NCBI GenBank assembly: GCA_903822825.1 | Contig: CAIJQQ010000040.1 | Coordinates: forward strand, 17,627-81,626 | Direction: 5' to 3' | Length of the DNA: 64,000 bases | From: an uncultured Burkholderiales bacterium | Lineage (GTDB): Bacteria > Pseudomonadota > Gammaproteobacteria > Burkholderiales > Burkholderiaceae_C | Made by a program: the position numbers and the translations under genes | Notes under the pieces: model-generated | Database searches by the model: none | Seen by the model: only the letters and a program-made list of their open reading frames with translations | Told to the model about the DNA's origin: nothing | Shown here: positions 21,321 through 32,115 of the stretch, piece by piece | Layout: each line of letters begins with the position of its first letter | Position numbering within the stretch: position 1 is the first letter of the stretch

Positions 21321-21869
21321 ATGCAGGTTTCAATGCCTGTCCTGGCCCTGGCTGGCTGTGTGCGTTGGTGGCTGGGCTTGCTGCTGGCGGGATGCAGCGC
21401 CGTCAGCACAGGCGTCCAATTGCACGGGCAGGTGATTCGTGTGGCAGATGGGGATACATTGATCGTGCTCGATGAACAGCGCCAGCAGCACACCATTCGG
21501 CTGGCAGGCATCGACGCCCCCGAAAAAAACCAACCCTTTGGCACCGATGCAAGAGACCACTTGGCGCAAACCGTGCTGAACCAGTTCGTGACGGTGGAGT
21601 ACGACAAGCACGACAAATACGGTCGTGTTGTCGGCAAAGTGTTGGCGCGGGGCGTGGATGCCAATCTGACCCAGCTGCAAGCAGGCTGGGCCTGGCATTA
21701 CAGGCAATACCAGCGCGAGCAGTCTGCACAGGACTGGGCACTCTATGGCGAGGCCGAACGACTGGCCCGAGATGCGCAAAAAGGCCTTTGGCAAGGCAAT
21801 ACACCACCTGAGCCACCTTGGGACTACCGCGCCCGCATCAAGACCGAACGCCGCAATTCAGGAAATTAA
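21321..21869 (+). CDS. Thermonuclease (SNase-like) family protein
   Basis: VADGDTLIVLDEQRQQHTIRLAGIDAPEKNQPFG...YGRVVGKVL; lipoprotein-like N-terminus. Confidence 0.9.
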   Translation: MQVSMPVLALAGCVRWWLGLLLAGCSAVSTGVQLHGQVIRVADGDTLIVLDEQRQQHTIRLAGIDAPEKNQPFGTDARDHLAQTVLNQFVTVEYDKHDKYGRVVGKVLARGVDANLTQLQAGWAWHYRQYQREQSAQDWALYGEAERLARDAQKGLWQGNTPPEPPWDYRARIKTERRNSGN

Positions 21870-21890
21870 ATCGGTTTCACGCCGAATGCT

Positions 21891-23159
21891 TCAATTTGGC
21901 CGCACCATGACGCAGCTGCTGGGTTGCCGGGCTTGCTCGGCCTTGAGCTGGCGAATCACTTTGAAGCCGTAGCCCGAACCCTCGACATCGAACTTGACGC
22001 CAGCTGCACCCTGCCGCTCCATGACACCCACGGCCAGCGGCTGCTGGAACTGGTGGTCCTGCGCGCGCATGAAGCCGGTTTGCCCAGCCATGCTGACGCG
22101 GGCGTGTTCGAGTTGTTTGGCCACCGCCCAGGGTTCGGTGGAGCCCGCCTTCTCGATGGCTTGCACATAGGCCTCGACCAAGAGCTGCATGCGCAGGTGC
22201 ACATAGTCCTCGGCCGGTTTGGCAAAGCGCTGTCGGAAGGACTGGTAAAAAGCCTCGCTGGCTTGGCCTGGCACATTGGGCAACCAATCGGCCACCGCGA
22301 TCACACGGCCCACGCCCGCCTCGCCAATGGCGGCTGGCGCGCCCAACGCGTTGCCATAGAAGGTGTAGAACTTGCCGTCGTATCCGGCTTCGCGCGCAGC
22401 CTTGACCAGGAGCGTCAGGTCGTTGCCCCAATTGCCGGTGATGACCGCTTGCGCACCCGAGGCTTTGATCTTGGAGGCATAAGGCAAAAAGTCCTTCACC
22501 CGGCCCATGGGGTGCAACTCCTCACCCAAGATCTTGACATCGGGTCTGAGCGCCTCGAGCTGTCTGCGAGCCTCTCGCAGCACGGCTTGGCCAAAGCTGT
22601 AGTCCTGCCCGATCAGGTAGGCCGATTGGACCTTTTTGTCGTCCTTGAGTACCTGCATCAGCGCCATCATGCGCATGTCGGCATGGGCGTCAAAACGGAA
22701 ATGCCAGAAGCTGCATTTTTCGTTGGTGAGCACCGGGTCGACGGCCGAGTAGTTGAGGAACAGCACCCGTTTGCCCGGCTCACGGTCATTGTGCTTGTTG
22801 ATCGCGTCGATCAGCGCCAGCGCGTTAGACGACGAGTTGCCCTGCAACACGACTTGCGCGCCATCGTCCACCGCTGAGCGCAGGGCAGACAGGGCTTCTT
22901 CGTTCTGCCCCTTGCTGTCGTAGCGCTGCAACTCCAGCAGGCGCGTGCCCAGAGCGGTTTTGACACCTCCACGGGCGTTGACCCGCTCCACCGCCCAAGC
23001 GATGTTGCGCACCACGGCTTCGCCTGTGTTGGCAAAGGGGCCGGACAGGCCCTCGATCAGCGCGAGCCGAATGGGTGCAGAGGTCTGGGGAAAAGCAGGG
23101 AAGATCGCCGCAGCGCAGGCCAAGCCCAACACCGCGCGACGAAGCAAAGTCGTGCGCAT
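21891..23159 (-). CDS. Branched-chain amino-acid-type ABC transporter substrate-binding protein
   Basis: IRLALIEGLSGPFANTGEAVVRNIAWAVERVNARGGV; signal peptide. Confidence 0.85.
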   Translation of the reverse strand: MRTTLLRRAVLGLACAAAIFPAFPQTSAPIRLALIEGLSGPFANTGEAVVRNIAWAVERVNARGGVKTALGTRLLELQRYDSKGQNEEALSALRSAVDDGAQVVLQGNSSSNALALIDAINKHNDREPGKRVLFLNYSAVDPVLTNEKCSFWHFRFDAHADMRMMALMQVLKDDKKVQSAYLIGQDYSFGQAVLREARRQLEALRPDVKILGEELHPMGRVKDFLPYASKIKASGAQAVITGNWGNDLTLLVKAAREAGYDGKFYTFYGNALGAPAAIGEAGVGRVIAVADWLPNVPGQASEAFYQSFRQRFAKPAEDYVHLRMQLLVEAYVQAIEKAGSTEPWAVAKQLEHARVSMAGQTGFMRAQDHQFQQPLAVGVMERQGAAGVKFDVEGSGYGFKVIRQLKAEQARQPSSCVMVRPN

Positions 23160-23175
23160 GAATAAAAAAGAAAAA

Positions 23176-23847
23176 TCAGAATTTCAGCGTCTTGACGCCT
23201 TGCGCCGTGCCCAGCAAGCACACCTGGGCTTTTTGCAGCGCAAACACGCCCACCGTGACCACGCCGGGCCACTGGCTGACGGTGTTTTCAAAAGCCACCG
23301 GGTCGGTGATCTTCAAGCCCTTCACATCCACGATGTGCTGCCCGTTGTCGGTCACGAGCGGCTGGCCGTCTTTGCGGCGCACAGCAGCGCTGCCGCCCAT
23401 CGCCGCAAACTGGCGCATCACGCGGGCGGTGGCCATGGGAATGACTTCGACGGGCAGCGGAAAAGCGCCCAAAGCATCGACCAGCTTGCTCTCGTCGGCG
23501 ATGCAGACAAACTGCTTGGACTGGGCGGCCACGATTTTTTCGCGGGTCAGGGCTGCGCCGCCGCCCTTGACCATGTGGCCCTGGTGGTCGATCTCGTCCG
23601 CACCGTCGATGTAGACCGACAGGGTTTCGACCTCGTTGCTGTCGAACACCGGAATGCCCAAGGCTTTCAGCCGCACTGTAGAGGCTTCGGAACTGGACAC
23701 CGCGCCTTTGATCTGGTCTTTCATCGTGGCCAAAGCGGCGATGAAGTGATTGACCGTGGAGCCGGTGCCCACGCCGACGATTTCGCCAGGGACAACGTAT
23801 TTCAGGGCGGCTTGGCCCACCAGGGCTTTGAGTTCGTCTTGGGTCAT
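23176..23847 (-). CDS. rpiA: Ribose-5-phosphate isomerase A
   Basis: [64 protein letters not shown]. Confidence 0.95.
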   Translation of the reverse strand: MTQDELKALVGQAALKYVVPGEIVGVGTGSTVNHFIAALATMKDQIKGAVSSSEASTVRLKALGIPVFDSNEVETLSVYIDGADEIDHQGHMVKGGGAALTREKIVAAQSKQFVCIADESKLVDALGAFPLPVEVIPMATARVMRQFAAMGGSAAVRRKDGQPLVTDNGQHIVDVKGLKITDPVAFENTVSQWPGVVTVGVFALQKAQVCLLGTAQGVKTLKF

Positions 23848-23938
23848 GGGATCGGGTTTGGGTAAAAAATAATCGCTTGCAGGGTTTGCGACAATCGGAG
23901 CCAATGTCTTCAAAGCCTTTGCAGCCTGGAATTATCCG

Positions 23939-24982
23939 ATGTCCCTGATCCCTTACGCCCTCGCCCGCTCCTTTTTGTTCAAGATGGACCCCGAAGAGGC
24001 CCACGAGCTGACCATCGAGGGCCTGGCCCGCACCCAGAACACACCCCTTGACCGGGTTTACCGTCAACCCTTTGTGCCGCAGCCCATCACGCTGGCGGGT
24101 TTGCAGTTTCCCAACCGCGTGGGCCTGGCCGCAGGCTTGGACAAAAACGCCCGCTGCATCGACGGCTTGGGCGCCATGGGTTTTGGCTTTGTCGAAGTCG
24201 GCACCGTCACGCCCAAGGCGCAACCGGGCAACCCCAAGCCGCGCATGTTCCGCTTGCCTGAGGCGCAGGCCCTGATCAACCGACTGGGTTTCAACAACGA
24301 CGGTCTGGACGCCTTCATTGCCAACGTCAAACGCTCCAAATTCCGCCAGCAAGGCCGCCTGCTCGGCTTGAACATAGGCAAGAACGCCGCCACGCCCATA
24401 GAAAACGCCACCGACGATTACCTGATCGCGCTGTCAGGCGTGTACCCGCATGCCGACTATGTGACGGTGAACATCTCCAGCCCCAACACCAAGAACCTGC
24501 GCGCCCTGCAAAGCGACGAAGCGCTCGACGGCCTGCTGGGCGCCCTGGTGGCGCGGCGTGAAGAGCTGGCCGCAGAGCACGGCCGCCGCGTGCCGATGTT
24601 CCTGAAAATTGCACCTGACCTGGACGAGACACAAGTCGGCGTGATCGCCGCCACCTTGCAAAAGCACGGGATGGACGGCGTCATTGCCACCAACACCACA
24701 CTGGCGCGCGACGCCGTGAGTGGTTTGGCGCACGCTGAAGAAATGGGTGGCCTCTCGGGTGGGCCTGTTCTGGCCAGCAGCAACCGCGTGATCCGCCAGC
24801 TGCGCGCTGCTCTGGGCAAAGACTTCCCCATCATCGGCGTGGGCGGCATCCTGAGCGGACACGACGCGATCGCAAAAATAGAAGCCGGGGCCGACGTGGT
24901 GCAGATCTACACAGGACTGATCTACAAAGGCCCGGCGTTGGTGACCGAGGTGGCGAGTGCGTTGCAGCAGATGAAGCGCTGA
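23939..24982 (+). CDS. pyrD: Dihydroorotate dehydrogenase (quinone)
   Basis: [54 protein letters not shown]. Confidence 0.96.
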   Translation: MSLIPYALARSFLFKMDPEEAHELTIEGLARTQNTPLDRVYRQPFVPQPITLAGLQFPNRVGLAAGLDKNARCIDGLGAMGFGFVEVGTVTPKAQPGNPKPRMFRLPEAQALINRLGFNNDGLDAFIANVKRSKFRQQGRLLGLNIGKNAATPIENATDDYLIALSGVYPHADYVTVNISSPNTKNLRALQSDEALDGLLGALVARREELAAEHGRRVPMFLKIAPDLDETQVGVIAATLQKHGMDGVIATNTTLARDAVSGLAHAEEMGGLSGGPVLASSNRVIRQLRAALGKDFPIIGVGGILSGHDAIAKIEAGADVVQIYTGLIYKGPALVTEVASALQQMKR

Positions 24983-25024
24983 AGAAGAAAACGGCATGCC
25001 TCACCGGCTCATGCCATTCGCGCA

Positions 25025-25486
25025 TCAGAGTTCCTTCGAATAAATGATGAAACCTGTGTGACTGGCCACCTTGTCGTAAAGGGCTCGGCCAGAAGCATTG
25101 CTGGTCTGCGTCGTCCAATAGACCCGTGAACTGTCCACATCGCGTGCAGCCGTGTAAACGGCCTCAATGAGTTGCTGAGCAATGCGCCGGCCTCTGTGGC
25201 TGGGCGCGGTGAACAAATCCTGCAAATAGCAAACGTCATGCAGTCGGGTTGTACTGCGGTGAAAAAGGTAGTGCACCAAAGCGACCACCCTATGACCATC
25301 CACAGCCACCAAGGCGTGAACCGGCTCATCAGCGCTGAAGAATCGCGCCCAAGTGGCTTCGGTGATGTTCTCTGCCAGTGCTGTCTCGCCTTCCCGACCA
25401 TAAAAGGCGTTGTATCCATCCCAAAGGGGTCGCCATTGGGCATAGTCCTCGCGCTGAATGGGACGGATGATGATGTCCTTGCGCAT
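25025..25486 (-). CDS. GNAT family N-acetyltransferase
   Basis: IIIRPIQREDYAQWRPLWDGYNAFYG; LQDLFTAPSHRGRRIAQQLIEAV. Confidence 0.88.
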   Translation of the reverse strand: MRKDIIIRPIQREDYAQWRPLWDGYNAFYGREGETALAENITEATWARFFSADEPVHALVAVDGHRVVALVHYLFHRSTTRLHDVCYLQDLFTAPSHRGRRIAQQLIEAVYTAARDVDSSRVYWTTQTSNASGRALYDKVASHTGFIIYSKEL

Positions 25487-25492
25487 GATTTC

Positions 25493-26323
25493 TCAGTCCT
25501 TGAAGTACACCAGCTGGTGCGTGCTCGCCAGCAGCTGACCTTCGGGACTCCACAGTTCGCCCGTCTGGTCAAAGTAGCCGTGGCGGTAGTTCAGCGCCTT
25601 GGCCACGCCCAGCACATGATGTGAGCCCACCTGCGCCAGCAAGGCGCTGTCGGCGTGGAAATAGGTGGTGAGTGACACCGTGCCAATCAAGGCGCGGCGA
25701 CGGCGGCGGATGTAGATGCGTGGGAAAAAGCTGTCGCTCAAGGCCGCCAAAGAAGCAAAGTCCAGCGCCCGTTCGGGTTCGTCGCGCATCCACAGGGTGG
25801 AGCGCGAATGGGCTTGCTCCTGCTCGTCAAAAGCTGCGGGGAATGCACCTTCGACAAAGCGCATGTCGTAGCGCTGCGGCCAAGCGGGCATGCCTTTGAC
25901 GGGCATGCGGGGCACCGCCTCAGGCGCAGGCACGTTGGCGGGCATCACGGCCTCCACGTTTGACCAAGTTTCACGGCGCACAGCAAACACAGCTGTGGCG
26001 GTGGCCACCACGCCACTTATGTCATTTTGGGTCTGATGGGCTTCGATGATCCAGTGCTGGGTAGAGCGGTTGGTGCGCACAGGCCGCGCCACAAAGCGGA
26101 TCTCGCCATCGGCCACCGGGGCCGCAAAGTTGACCGTCAGGGCCACCGGCTCGCCCAGGCGCTCGGGGTGCAGCATGGCCGACTGCAGCAACTGTGCAGA
26201 AGTCGTGCCGCCAAAGGGCCCGACCATGTTGGCGTAGGACGGGTGGGTGGAGCCTGTGAATTCGTGGGGCGTGACCTGAAGTGAAGAGGCGCGCAGGTCA
26301 ATGGCTTCGTCGAAAGGGTGCAT
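25493..26323 (-). CDS. Acyl-CoA thioesterase, TesB-like hotdog family
   Basis: HPSYANMVGPFGGTTSAQLLQSAMLHPERLGEPVALTVNFAAPV. Confidence 0.8.
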   Translation of the reverse strand: MHPFDEAIDLRASSLQVTPHEFTGSTHPSYANMVGPFGGTTSAQLLQSAMLHPERLGEPVALTVNFAAPVADGEIRFVARPVRTNRSTQHWIIEAHQTQNDISGVVATATAVFAVRRETWSNVEAVMPANVPAPEAVPRMPVKGMPAWPQRYDMRFVEGAFPAAFDEQEQAHSRSTLWMRDEPERALDFASLAALSDSFFPRIYIRRRRRALIGTVSLTTYFHADSALLAQVGSHHVLGVAKALNYRHGYFDQTGELWSPEGQLLASTHQLVYFKD

Positions 26324-26350
26324 GCGAAAAATGGGGCTGGTGGATCAAGG

Positions 26351-26432
26351 CTTCTTTGCGACGAGGACGTCGCTCCCACACGTTTGACAATGGCCTTGTC
26401 TCTTTGGGAGCCGCGCCCTCGCGGCGATGAAG
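26351..26432. repeat. REP-like inverted pair (unit 26351-26380 inverted, unit 26403-26432 direct)
   Basis: Reverse complement of 26351-26380 is TGTGGGAGCGACGTCCTCGTCGCAAAGAAG; 26403-26432 is TTTGGGAGCCGCGCCCTCGCGGCGATGAAG. Confidence 0.75.
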
Positions 26433-26476
26433 TGCAGCATAGGCGCAGGTCCGAGCCTGTGCTGTCTCACAAGCGA

Positions 26477-27586
26477 TCAGCCCAGCCGGGCGCAGACCTC
26501 GGCGCCAATGGCCATCGAACTCGTCAGGCCCGGTGACTCGATGCCCATCAGGTTCACCAGACCGGGCACGCCATGCTCGGCGGGGCCTTGAATCATGAAG
26601 TCGGCTGCTGCTTCCTGCGGGGCGTTGAGCTTGGGGCGCATGCCCGCATAACCCGGCTGCAAAGCGCCATCGGCCAAACCCGGCCAATATTTACGCACCT
26701 CGGCATAAAAGGCGTCGCCCCGGCGCGGGTCGACTTGCAGGTCAGCGGGATGGTCAACCCATTGCACGTCCGGACCGAACTTCGCTTGCCCACCCAAATC
26801 CAGCGTCAGGTGCACCCCCAAACCCGCTTTTTCGGGCACGGGATAAATCAGTCGGGAGAACGGTGCCTTGCCCGCCAGCGTGAAATAGTTGCCTTTGGCG
26901 TAATGCGCCTGCGGCAGCAGGCTTTTGTCCAGCCCGTCCATGCGCTCGGCCAGCGCCACGGCGCTCAGCCCAGCGGCATTGACCAGCACCTTGCACGCCA
27001 GCTCGGTGCCGTCTTGCGTGATCACAAGTATCGGGTGCGTGGCCGTGCCTTGCCGCAAGCCGATGTGCTGCACGGGCGAGACCAGCGCCAGCAGGCCGCC
27101 TGCGTTTTCCATGTCGCCCTGCAGGGAAAGCATGAGGCCGTGGCTATCGACCACCCCCGTACTGGGCGAGAGCAGCGCAGCCTCGCAAAACAGCGCTGGC
27201 TCCAGCGCTTGGGCCTGGGCAGCTGTGAGTTTTCGCAGGTCATGCACGCCGTTGGCAGCGGCCTTGGCCTTGATGCCGTCCAGCGCCAGCGCTTGCTCAG
27301 GGTTGGTGGCCACGATCAGCTTGCCCAACTGCTTATGCGCCACGCCGCGTTCGGCGCAATAGGCGTAAAGCATTTGCTTACCTTGCACACAAAGCCGCGC
27401 CTTGAGCGAACCGGACGGGTAATAAATGCCCGCATGGATGACCTCGCTGTTGCGCGAGCTGGTGCCCGTGCCGATGGCATTTTCCGATTCGAGTACCAGC
27501 ACCTCGCGGCCCGACAGCGCCAGCGCCCGCCCCACAGCGAGACCGACCACGCCAGCCCCGATCACGACAGCTTCAACTTGTTCCAT
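26477..27586 (-). CDS. FAD-dependent oxidoreductase (L-2-hydroxyglutarate oxidase LhgO-like)
   Basis: [57 protein letters not shown]. Confidence 0.88.
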   Translation of the reverse strand: MEQVEAVVIGAGVVGLAVGRALALSGREVLVLESENAIGTGTSSRNSEVIHAGIYYPSGSLKARLCVQGKQMLYAYCAERGVAHKQLGKLIVATNPEQALALDGIKAKAAANGVHDLRKLTAAQAQALEPALFCEAALLSPSTGVVDSHGLMLSLQGDMENAGGLLALVSPVQHIGLRQGTATHPILVITQDGTELACKVLVNAAGLSAVALAERMDGLDKSLLPQAHYAKGNYFTLAGKAPFSRLIYPVPEKAGLGVHLTLDLGGQAKFGPDVQWVDHPADLQVDPRRGDAFYAEVRKYWPGLADGALQPGYAGMRPKLNAPQEAAADFMIQGPAEHGVPGLVNLMGIESPGLTSSMAIGAEVCARLG

Positions 27587-27617
27587 GGGCAGCATTGTGG
27601 CGCAGAGATCGGTGTTC

Positions 27618-27691
27618 TGTAGGAGTGGCGCCCTCGCCGCGATAGAACGCCCGCAGACCCTGAGCATTCGCCCCGAGGGCGGGGCTCCTAC
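27618..27691. repeat. REP-like inverted pair
   Basis: TGTAGGAGTGGCGCCCTCGCCGCGAT ... CGCCCCGAGGGCGGGGCTCCTACA. Confidence 0.75.
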
Positions 27692-27774
27692 AAAAAAAGA
27701 GGTGACACCCGCAAGACAGACACGTGCAGCACACGCAGGCAGACTGCCAGTCATTCAAACAAGGAGACCGTTTC

Positions 27775-28536
27775 ATGTCACTGTTCAATCTCAAAGGCAA
27801 AGTCGCCGTCGTCACTGGTTCCAGCCGAGGCATTGGCCGATCGATTGCGCACCAGTTGGCCCAGCAAGGCGCCAAAGTGGTGGTGTCCAGTCGCAAGCTG
27901 GACGCCTGCGAAGCAGTGGTCAAGGAGATCCAGGCCGCAGGCGGCGAGGCCATGGCGATTGCCGCCAGCATCTCCAGCAAGGAGCAACTGCAAAATCTGA
28001 TCGATCAAACCCGCTCAGCTTGGGGCCCCATCGACATCCTCGTGTGCAACGCGGCCACCAACCCGTATTACGGCCCCACCACGGGCATGAGCGACGAAGT
28101 TTTTGACAAGGTGATGCGCAACAACGTGCTGTCCAACACCTGGCTGTGCACCATGGTCTACCCCGACATGAAGGCCAAGAAGGATGGCGCCATCGTGATC
28201 GTGTCGTCGATTGGCGGCCTGCACGGCTCGGCCATCATCGGGGCTTACAACATCTCCAAGGCGGCCGACATGCAGTTGGCGCGCAACCTGGCCGTGGAAT
28301 GGGGCCCAGACAACATCCGTGTGAACTGCATCGCCCCGGGCCTGATCAAGACCGACTTTGCCAAGGCGCTGCACGAGGACCCGGTGCTGAGTGCCAAGTA
28401 CAACAACGAAACGCCGCTGCGACGCATGGGCGAGCCGGACGACATTGGCGGCGTGGCGGTGTTTTTGGCCAGCCCAGCCGGGCAGTACGTGACGGGTCAG
28501 ACCATCGTGGCCGATGGCGGGATGATGATTCGCTGA
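27775..28536 (+). CDS. SDR family oxidoreductase (FabG-like)
   Basis: VAVVTGSSRGIGRSIAHQLAQQGAKVVVSSRK; YNISKAADMQLARNLAVEWG. Confidence 0.92.
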   Translation: MSLFNLKGKVAVVTGSSRGIGRSIAHQLAQQGAKVVVSSRKLDACEAVVKEIQAAGGEAMAIAASISSKEQLQNLIDQTRSAWGPIDILVCNAATNPYYGPTTGMSDEVFDKVMRNNVLSNTWLCTMVYPDMKAKKDGAIVIVSSIGGLHGSAIIGAYNISKAADMQLARNLAVEWGPDNIRVNCIAPGLIKTDFAKALHEDPVLSAKYNNETPLRRMGEPDDIGGVAVFLASPAGQYVTGQTIVADGGMMIR

Positions 28537-28549
28537 AGCGGCGCTGAAG

Positions 28550-29527
28550 TTAAAGCCTGCCCGGCACATGGTGCTGGGCAGGAGCGGTCAAGGGCGAACT
28601 GCCAGGCGCCATTCGCCGGGGTTGAAGACTGCCGGGTTGTCCACGCACACGCTGTCGGGCAATGGCCGACACGCCTTGCTCGTTGAGCATCCACTGCACG
28701 GGCTCGGCCGACAGCCGCACCGCCAAGCGGGCGGCTTGCTTTTGCACCTCGCAGGCGGGCGACTTGCCCATCAACGCCAGCACCCACGGTGGCATGAGGT
28801 CAAAGGCGCATTTCAATATCAGTGCCATCCATGGCTTGTCGAGCACATCGGTGGGGTAGGCCTGAATGACTTGCAAAATTTCTTGGGCACGCGCATCAAA
28901 ACTGAGCGCTGGAGCGAAGCCCCGCAACTGAGCTTGCGTGCTGGCATGCGTCACAGGCAAATCGACGGCGCCCAACAAATGCCCCACCTGGGTCATCTCT
29001 GAGATGTATCGGTCGCACTCCTGCTGTGAAAGCGGCTGCTTGGCCAAGTGTTGGTAGGCCGCTAAAAACGAACTCACCTCGACCAAGTGCACCCACCGAA
29101 TCAGATCGGGCTCATTGGCCACGTAGGGTTGGCCTTGCTGGTCGGTGCCTCGGATATGGGCGTGGATGGCATTGACACGGCCAATGGCATTCAAGGCCAT
29201 GGCTTGGCTGCCATAGGTGGTGGCCGCAACGAAATACGCAGTGCGCCCCAGTCGCCCTTTGAGCTTGTGGCGAAAGTCAGAGTGGTCCCACACCGCCGCC
29301 AGTGCACGCGGATGCAAGGATTGCACGATGAGAGAGGACAAGCCCCCTACCATCATCGCGGTGAAATGGGCATGCACCCGCCACGCCACGGACTCGGGAC
29401 CGAACAAGCCGAGATCACCCACCGGGTTGGCAAAGTCGTCCAAAGACGCCTCGGAGCCGGTGATGGAACGCACCCGTTCACCGATCGCGTTGAACGCCAA
29501 GGTTTTGAATGCGTGTGCGAGCGACAT
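28550..29527 (-). CDS. Oxygenase MpaB/DUF2236 family protein
   Basis: MSLAHAFKTLAFNAIGERVRSITGSEASLDDFANPVGDLGLFGPESVAWRVHAHFTAMMVGGLSSLIVQSLHPRALAAVWDHS. Confidence 0.75.
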   Translation of the reverse strand: MSLAHAFKTLAFNAIGERVRSITGSEASLDDFANPVGDLGLFGPESVAWRVHAHFTAMMVGGLSSLIVQSLHPRALAAVWDHSDFRHKLKGRLGRTAYFVAATTYGSQAMALNAIGRVNAIHAHIRGTDQQGQPYVANEPDLIRWVHLVEVSSFLAAYQHLAKQPLSQQECDRYISEMTQVGHLLGAVDLPVTHASTQAQLRGFAPALSFDARAQEILQVIQAYPTDVLDKPWMALILKCAFDLMPPWVLALMGKSPACEVQKQAARLAVRLSAEPVQWMLNEQGVSAIARQRVRGQPGSLQPRRMAPGSSPLTAPAQHHVPGRL

Positions 29528-29547
29528 GATTGGCAGACTGCGGGGGC

Positions 29548-29751
29548 TCAGCCCTGCTTGGGCTGAGGCTCTTGGGCTGACGCTGTTGGCAGCTTGGCCG
29601 CATCTGGCATGCTGGCGATCGTCGCTGGCCGGGCATCCGCTGGCGCAAAACTCATTTTTTCGCCATCCCATTGTTGGCCGCACCAGCAAACGCCATCGGC
29701 GTTGATGATGCAGGTTCCGGTGCCACAGCACCTCACGTCATCGGTCATCAC
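29548..29751 (-). CDS. Small cysteine-rich hypothetical protein
   Basis: MTDDVRCCGTGTCIINADGVCWCGQQWDGEKM; located upstream of, and co-directional with, the DUF2236 gene. Confidence 0.5.
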   Translation of the reverse strand: MMTDDVRCCGTGTCIINADGVCWCGQQWDGEKMSFAPADARPATIASMPDAAKLPTASAQEPQPKQG

Positions 29752-29960
29752 AAATCCTTTTGTTTTGTCATTCAGGCCTTGCCAAGGAGAATTTTTGCCG
29801 ATAAACCCTCACAGACACAGCAAACATTTTTTAAATCAACCATTTCAGCCAACAATCTACGCAAACTCTACTCAAATACACAGTTTGGACATGAGGGCTT
29901 TGAATTGAGGGACGATACATGTAAAGCGGCCCCCAAGGGCGCTGCATCACTAGAAAAAAC

Positions 29961-31298
29961 ATGACTCTGCCCACAGCCACCTCCGGCGTTGTTTACTGGT
30001 TCAGAAATGACCTGCGCCTGCACGACAACCCCGCCCTGCAACAAGCCATCGCGCTGGCTGAGAGGCACCACACGTGGCTGCTGCCGGTGTATGTGCACGA
30101 CACCGCACTGCAACTGACCAGCCCTTGGGGCTTTGTGCGCACCAGTGCGCACCGTTTGGCCTGGACCGCGATGGCGGTGGACGATGTGGCGCAGCAGTTG
30201 ACCGCGCTGGGCAGCCAACTGCTGCAAATCACCGGCGACCCCAGTGAGGTTTTGGCCGAACTGATGACGCGCCTGAGCGCCAGCACATTGGTGTGCGAGG
30301 ACATTGTTGCACCCTATGAACAGGCCCACATCCGCATCCTCAAAAAACGCGGACTCAATGTGCAAACGGTTTGGCAATCCACACTGATGGCGCCCGAGCA
30401 ACTGCCCTTTGCGCCGCAGGATGTGCCCGATGCGTTTTCCTCTTTTCGGCGCGCCGTTGAGCGCCAAGCGTTCGCACCGGCCAAACCCTTGCCCGCCATC
30501 ACACGCATGCCTGCGCTGCCGGAGCTCGCATCAGATTCTCTGACAACCCGCCCACCCCATGCCAGCGGCTGCGCCCCTTTGAATGAACCACTGAACGACC
30601 CGCGCTCGGCATTCCCTTGGTCGCAGCCTGCGTTTCATGGTGGTGAACGTGCAGCCCTCGCGCATCTTGCGCACTACTGCAGCCGTGGTTTGCCGCACAG
30701 CTACAAGGCCACGCGCAATGGGCTTTACGGGTCCGACTACTCCACCAAGTGGTCACCATGGTTGGCTACAGGTGCTTTGTCTGCGCGCGAAGCCTGGGCC
30801 GCCATTGAGCGATTTGAGGCGCAACACGGCGCCACGGACAGCACGTACTGGATTGGCTTTGAGCTGCTGTGGCGAGACCACTTCCGCTGGCTGCACCTCA
30901 AGTACGGTGAGCGCATGTATTGGCAACGGGGCTTGTCGGACGCCCCGCTGCAGTCACGCGCCCACAATGCACGCGGCTTTGAGCGCTGGCGCACCGGCCA
31001 AACGGGCCACGCGCTGATTGACGCAGGCATGCGCGAACTCAACGCCACTGGCTACACGTCAAACCGCCTGAGACAAAACTTGGCGAGTTTTTTGATCCAC
31101 GATTTGCGCTGCGATTGGCGTGCGGGTGCTGCTTGGTTTGAATCGCAGCTGATCGACTTTGATGTTTACAACAACCAAGGCAACTGGTTGTACCTCAGTG
31201 GTCGCGGCACCGACCCCAGAGGGTCAAGACGCTTCAATCCCGACAAACAGGTACAGGACTACGACGCCAACGGCGCTTACCGTAAGCTCTGGCTTTGA
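29961..31298 (+). CDS. Cryptochrome/photolyase family protein, DASH-like
   Basis: VVYWFRNDLRLHDNPALQQAI; YTSNRLRQNLASFLIHDLRCDWRAGAAWFESQLIDFDVYNNQGNWLYLSGRGTDPRGSRRFNP. Confidence 0.9.
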   Translation: MTLPTATSGVVYWFRNDLRLHDNPALQQAIALAERHHTWLLPVYVHDTALQLTSPWGFVRTSAHRLAWTAMAVDDVAQQLTALGSQLLQITGDPSEVLAELMTRLSASTLVCEDIVAPYEQAHIRILKKRGLNVQTVWQSTLMAPEQLPFAPQDVPDAFSSFRRAVERQAFAPAKPLPAITRMPALPELASDSLTTRPPHASGCAPLNEPLNDPRSAFPWSQPAFHGGERAALAHLAHYCSRGLPHSYKATRNGLYGSDYSTKWSPWLATGALSAREAWAAIERFEAQHGATDSTYWIGFELLWRDHFRWLHLKYGERMYWQRGLSDAPLQSRAHNARGFERWRTGQTGHALIDAGMRELNATGYTSNRLRQNLASFLIHDLRCDWRAGAAWFESQLIDFDVYNNQGNWLYLSGRGTDPRGSRRFNPDKQVQDYDANGAYRKLWL

Positions 31299-31346
31299 AA
31301 CGCTGGTTTGTCCATCCACCCCCACCTTGCTGGAGCCATTGCAGTC

Positions 31347-32009
31347 ATGCGCATCAACACCACCGCCCTCTTCGCTTTGCTGGTCGGATTTTTAGGAATG
31401 GAATCGGCCATGGCCATTGAAGAACCCCACTACGACGTGATCACCTCCCAAGCACCGTACGAGCTGCGACACTACGCGCCCACCTTGATCGCCCAAACGG
31501 TGGTGAACGGCGACATGGACGCGGCGTCTGGCAAAGGCTTTCGCCTGATTGCCGACTACATCTTTGGCAACAACCTCGCAGCAGACTCACAACAAGCCGC
31601 CAAAATTGCCATGACCGCCCCTGTGACGATGGAGCCCCAATCGTCCAAAATAGCCATGACATCGCCCGTGACCGCCGAGCCGCTTTCAGGCGATACCTCC
31701 ATCACAGGGGCCAACCAATGGCGAATCCACTTTGTGATGCCCAGCCAATACACCCTGGCCAACATCCCCAAGCCCAACAACAGCGCGGTGACTTTGCGCG
31801 AACTGCCACGCAAGTACATGGTCGTGCACCGTTACTCGGGCTTCAACACCGTGGCGCGGGTGCAAGAAAAAACCAACGAGACATTGGCGTGGGCCAAACA
31901 AAAAAACCTCCAGGTCATCGGCGCGCCGCAGCTGTCGCGCTACGACCCGCCATGGACGCTGCCCATGTTCAGGCGCAATGAAATCATGGTGGAAGTGGCT
32001 GCGCCATGA
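31347..32009 (+). CDS. SOUL family heme-binding protein
   Basis: EEPHYDVITSQAPYELRHYAPTLIAQTVV; exported N-terminus. Confidence 0.88.
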   Translation: MRINTTALFALLVGFLGMESAMAIEEPHYDVITSQAPYELRHYAPTLIAQTVVNGDMDAASGKGFRLIADYIFGNNLAADSQQAAKIAMTAPVTMEPQSSKIAMTSPVTAEPLSGDTSITGANQWRIHFVMPSQYTLANIPKPNNSAVTLRELPRKYMVVHRYSGFNTVARVQEKTNETLAWAKQKNLQVIGAPQLSRYDPPWTLPMFRRNEIMVEVAAP

Positions 32010-32071
32010 CCGTCTATGTGCCCACTGCGCCAGAACGTTTTGCGCTTTGACAGAACGGGTACACAAAAGCA

Positions 32072-32095
32072 AAAAGCCCGCATCAGCGGGCTTTT
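32072..32095. terminator. Bidirectional rho-independent-like terminator between SOUL gene and sodB
   Basis: aaaagcccgc-atca-gcgggctttt perfect 10-bp stem. Confidence 0.85.
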
Positions 32096-32115
32096 GGGTT
32101 TGAAGGCTTCTTCGA

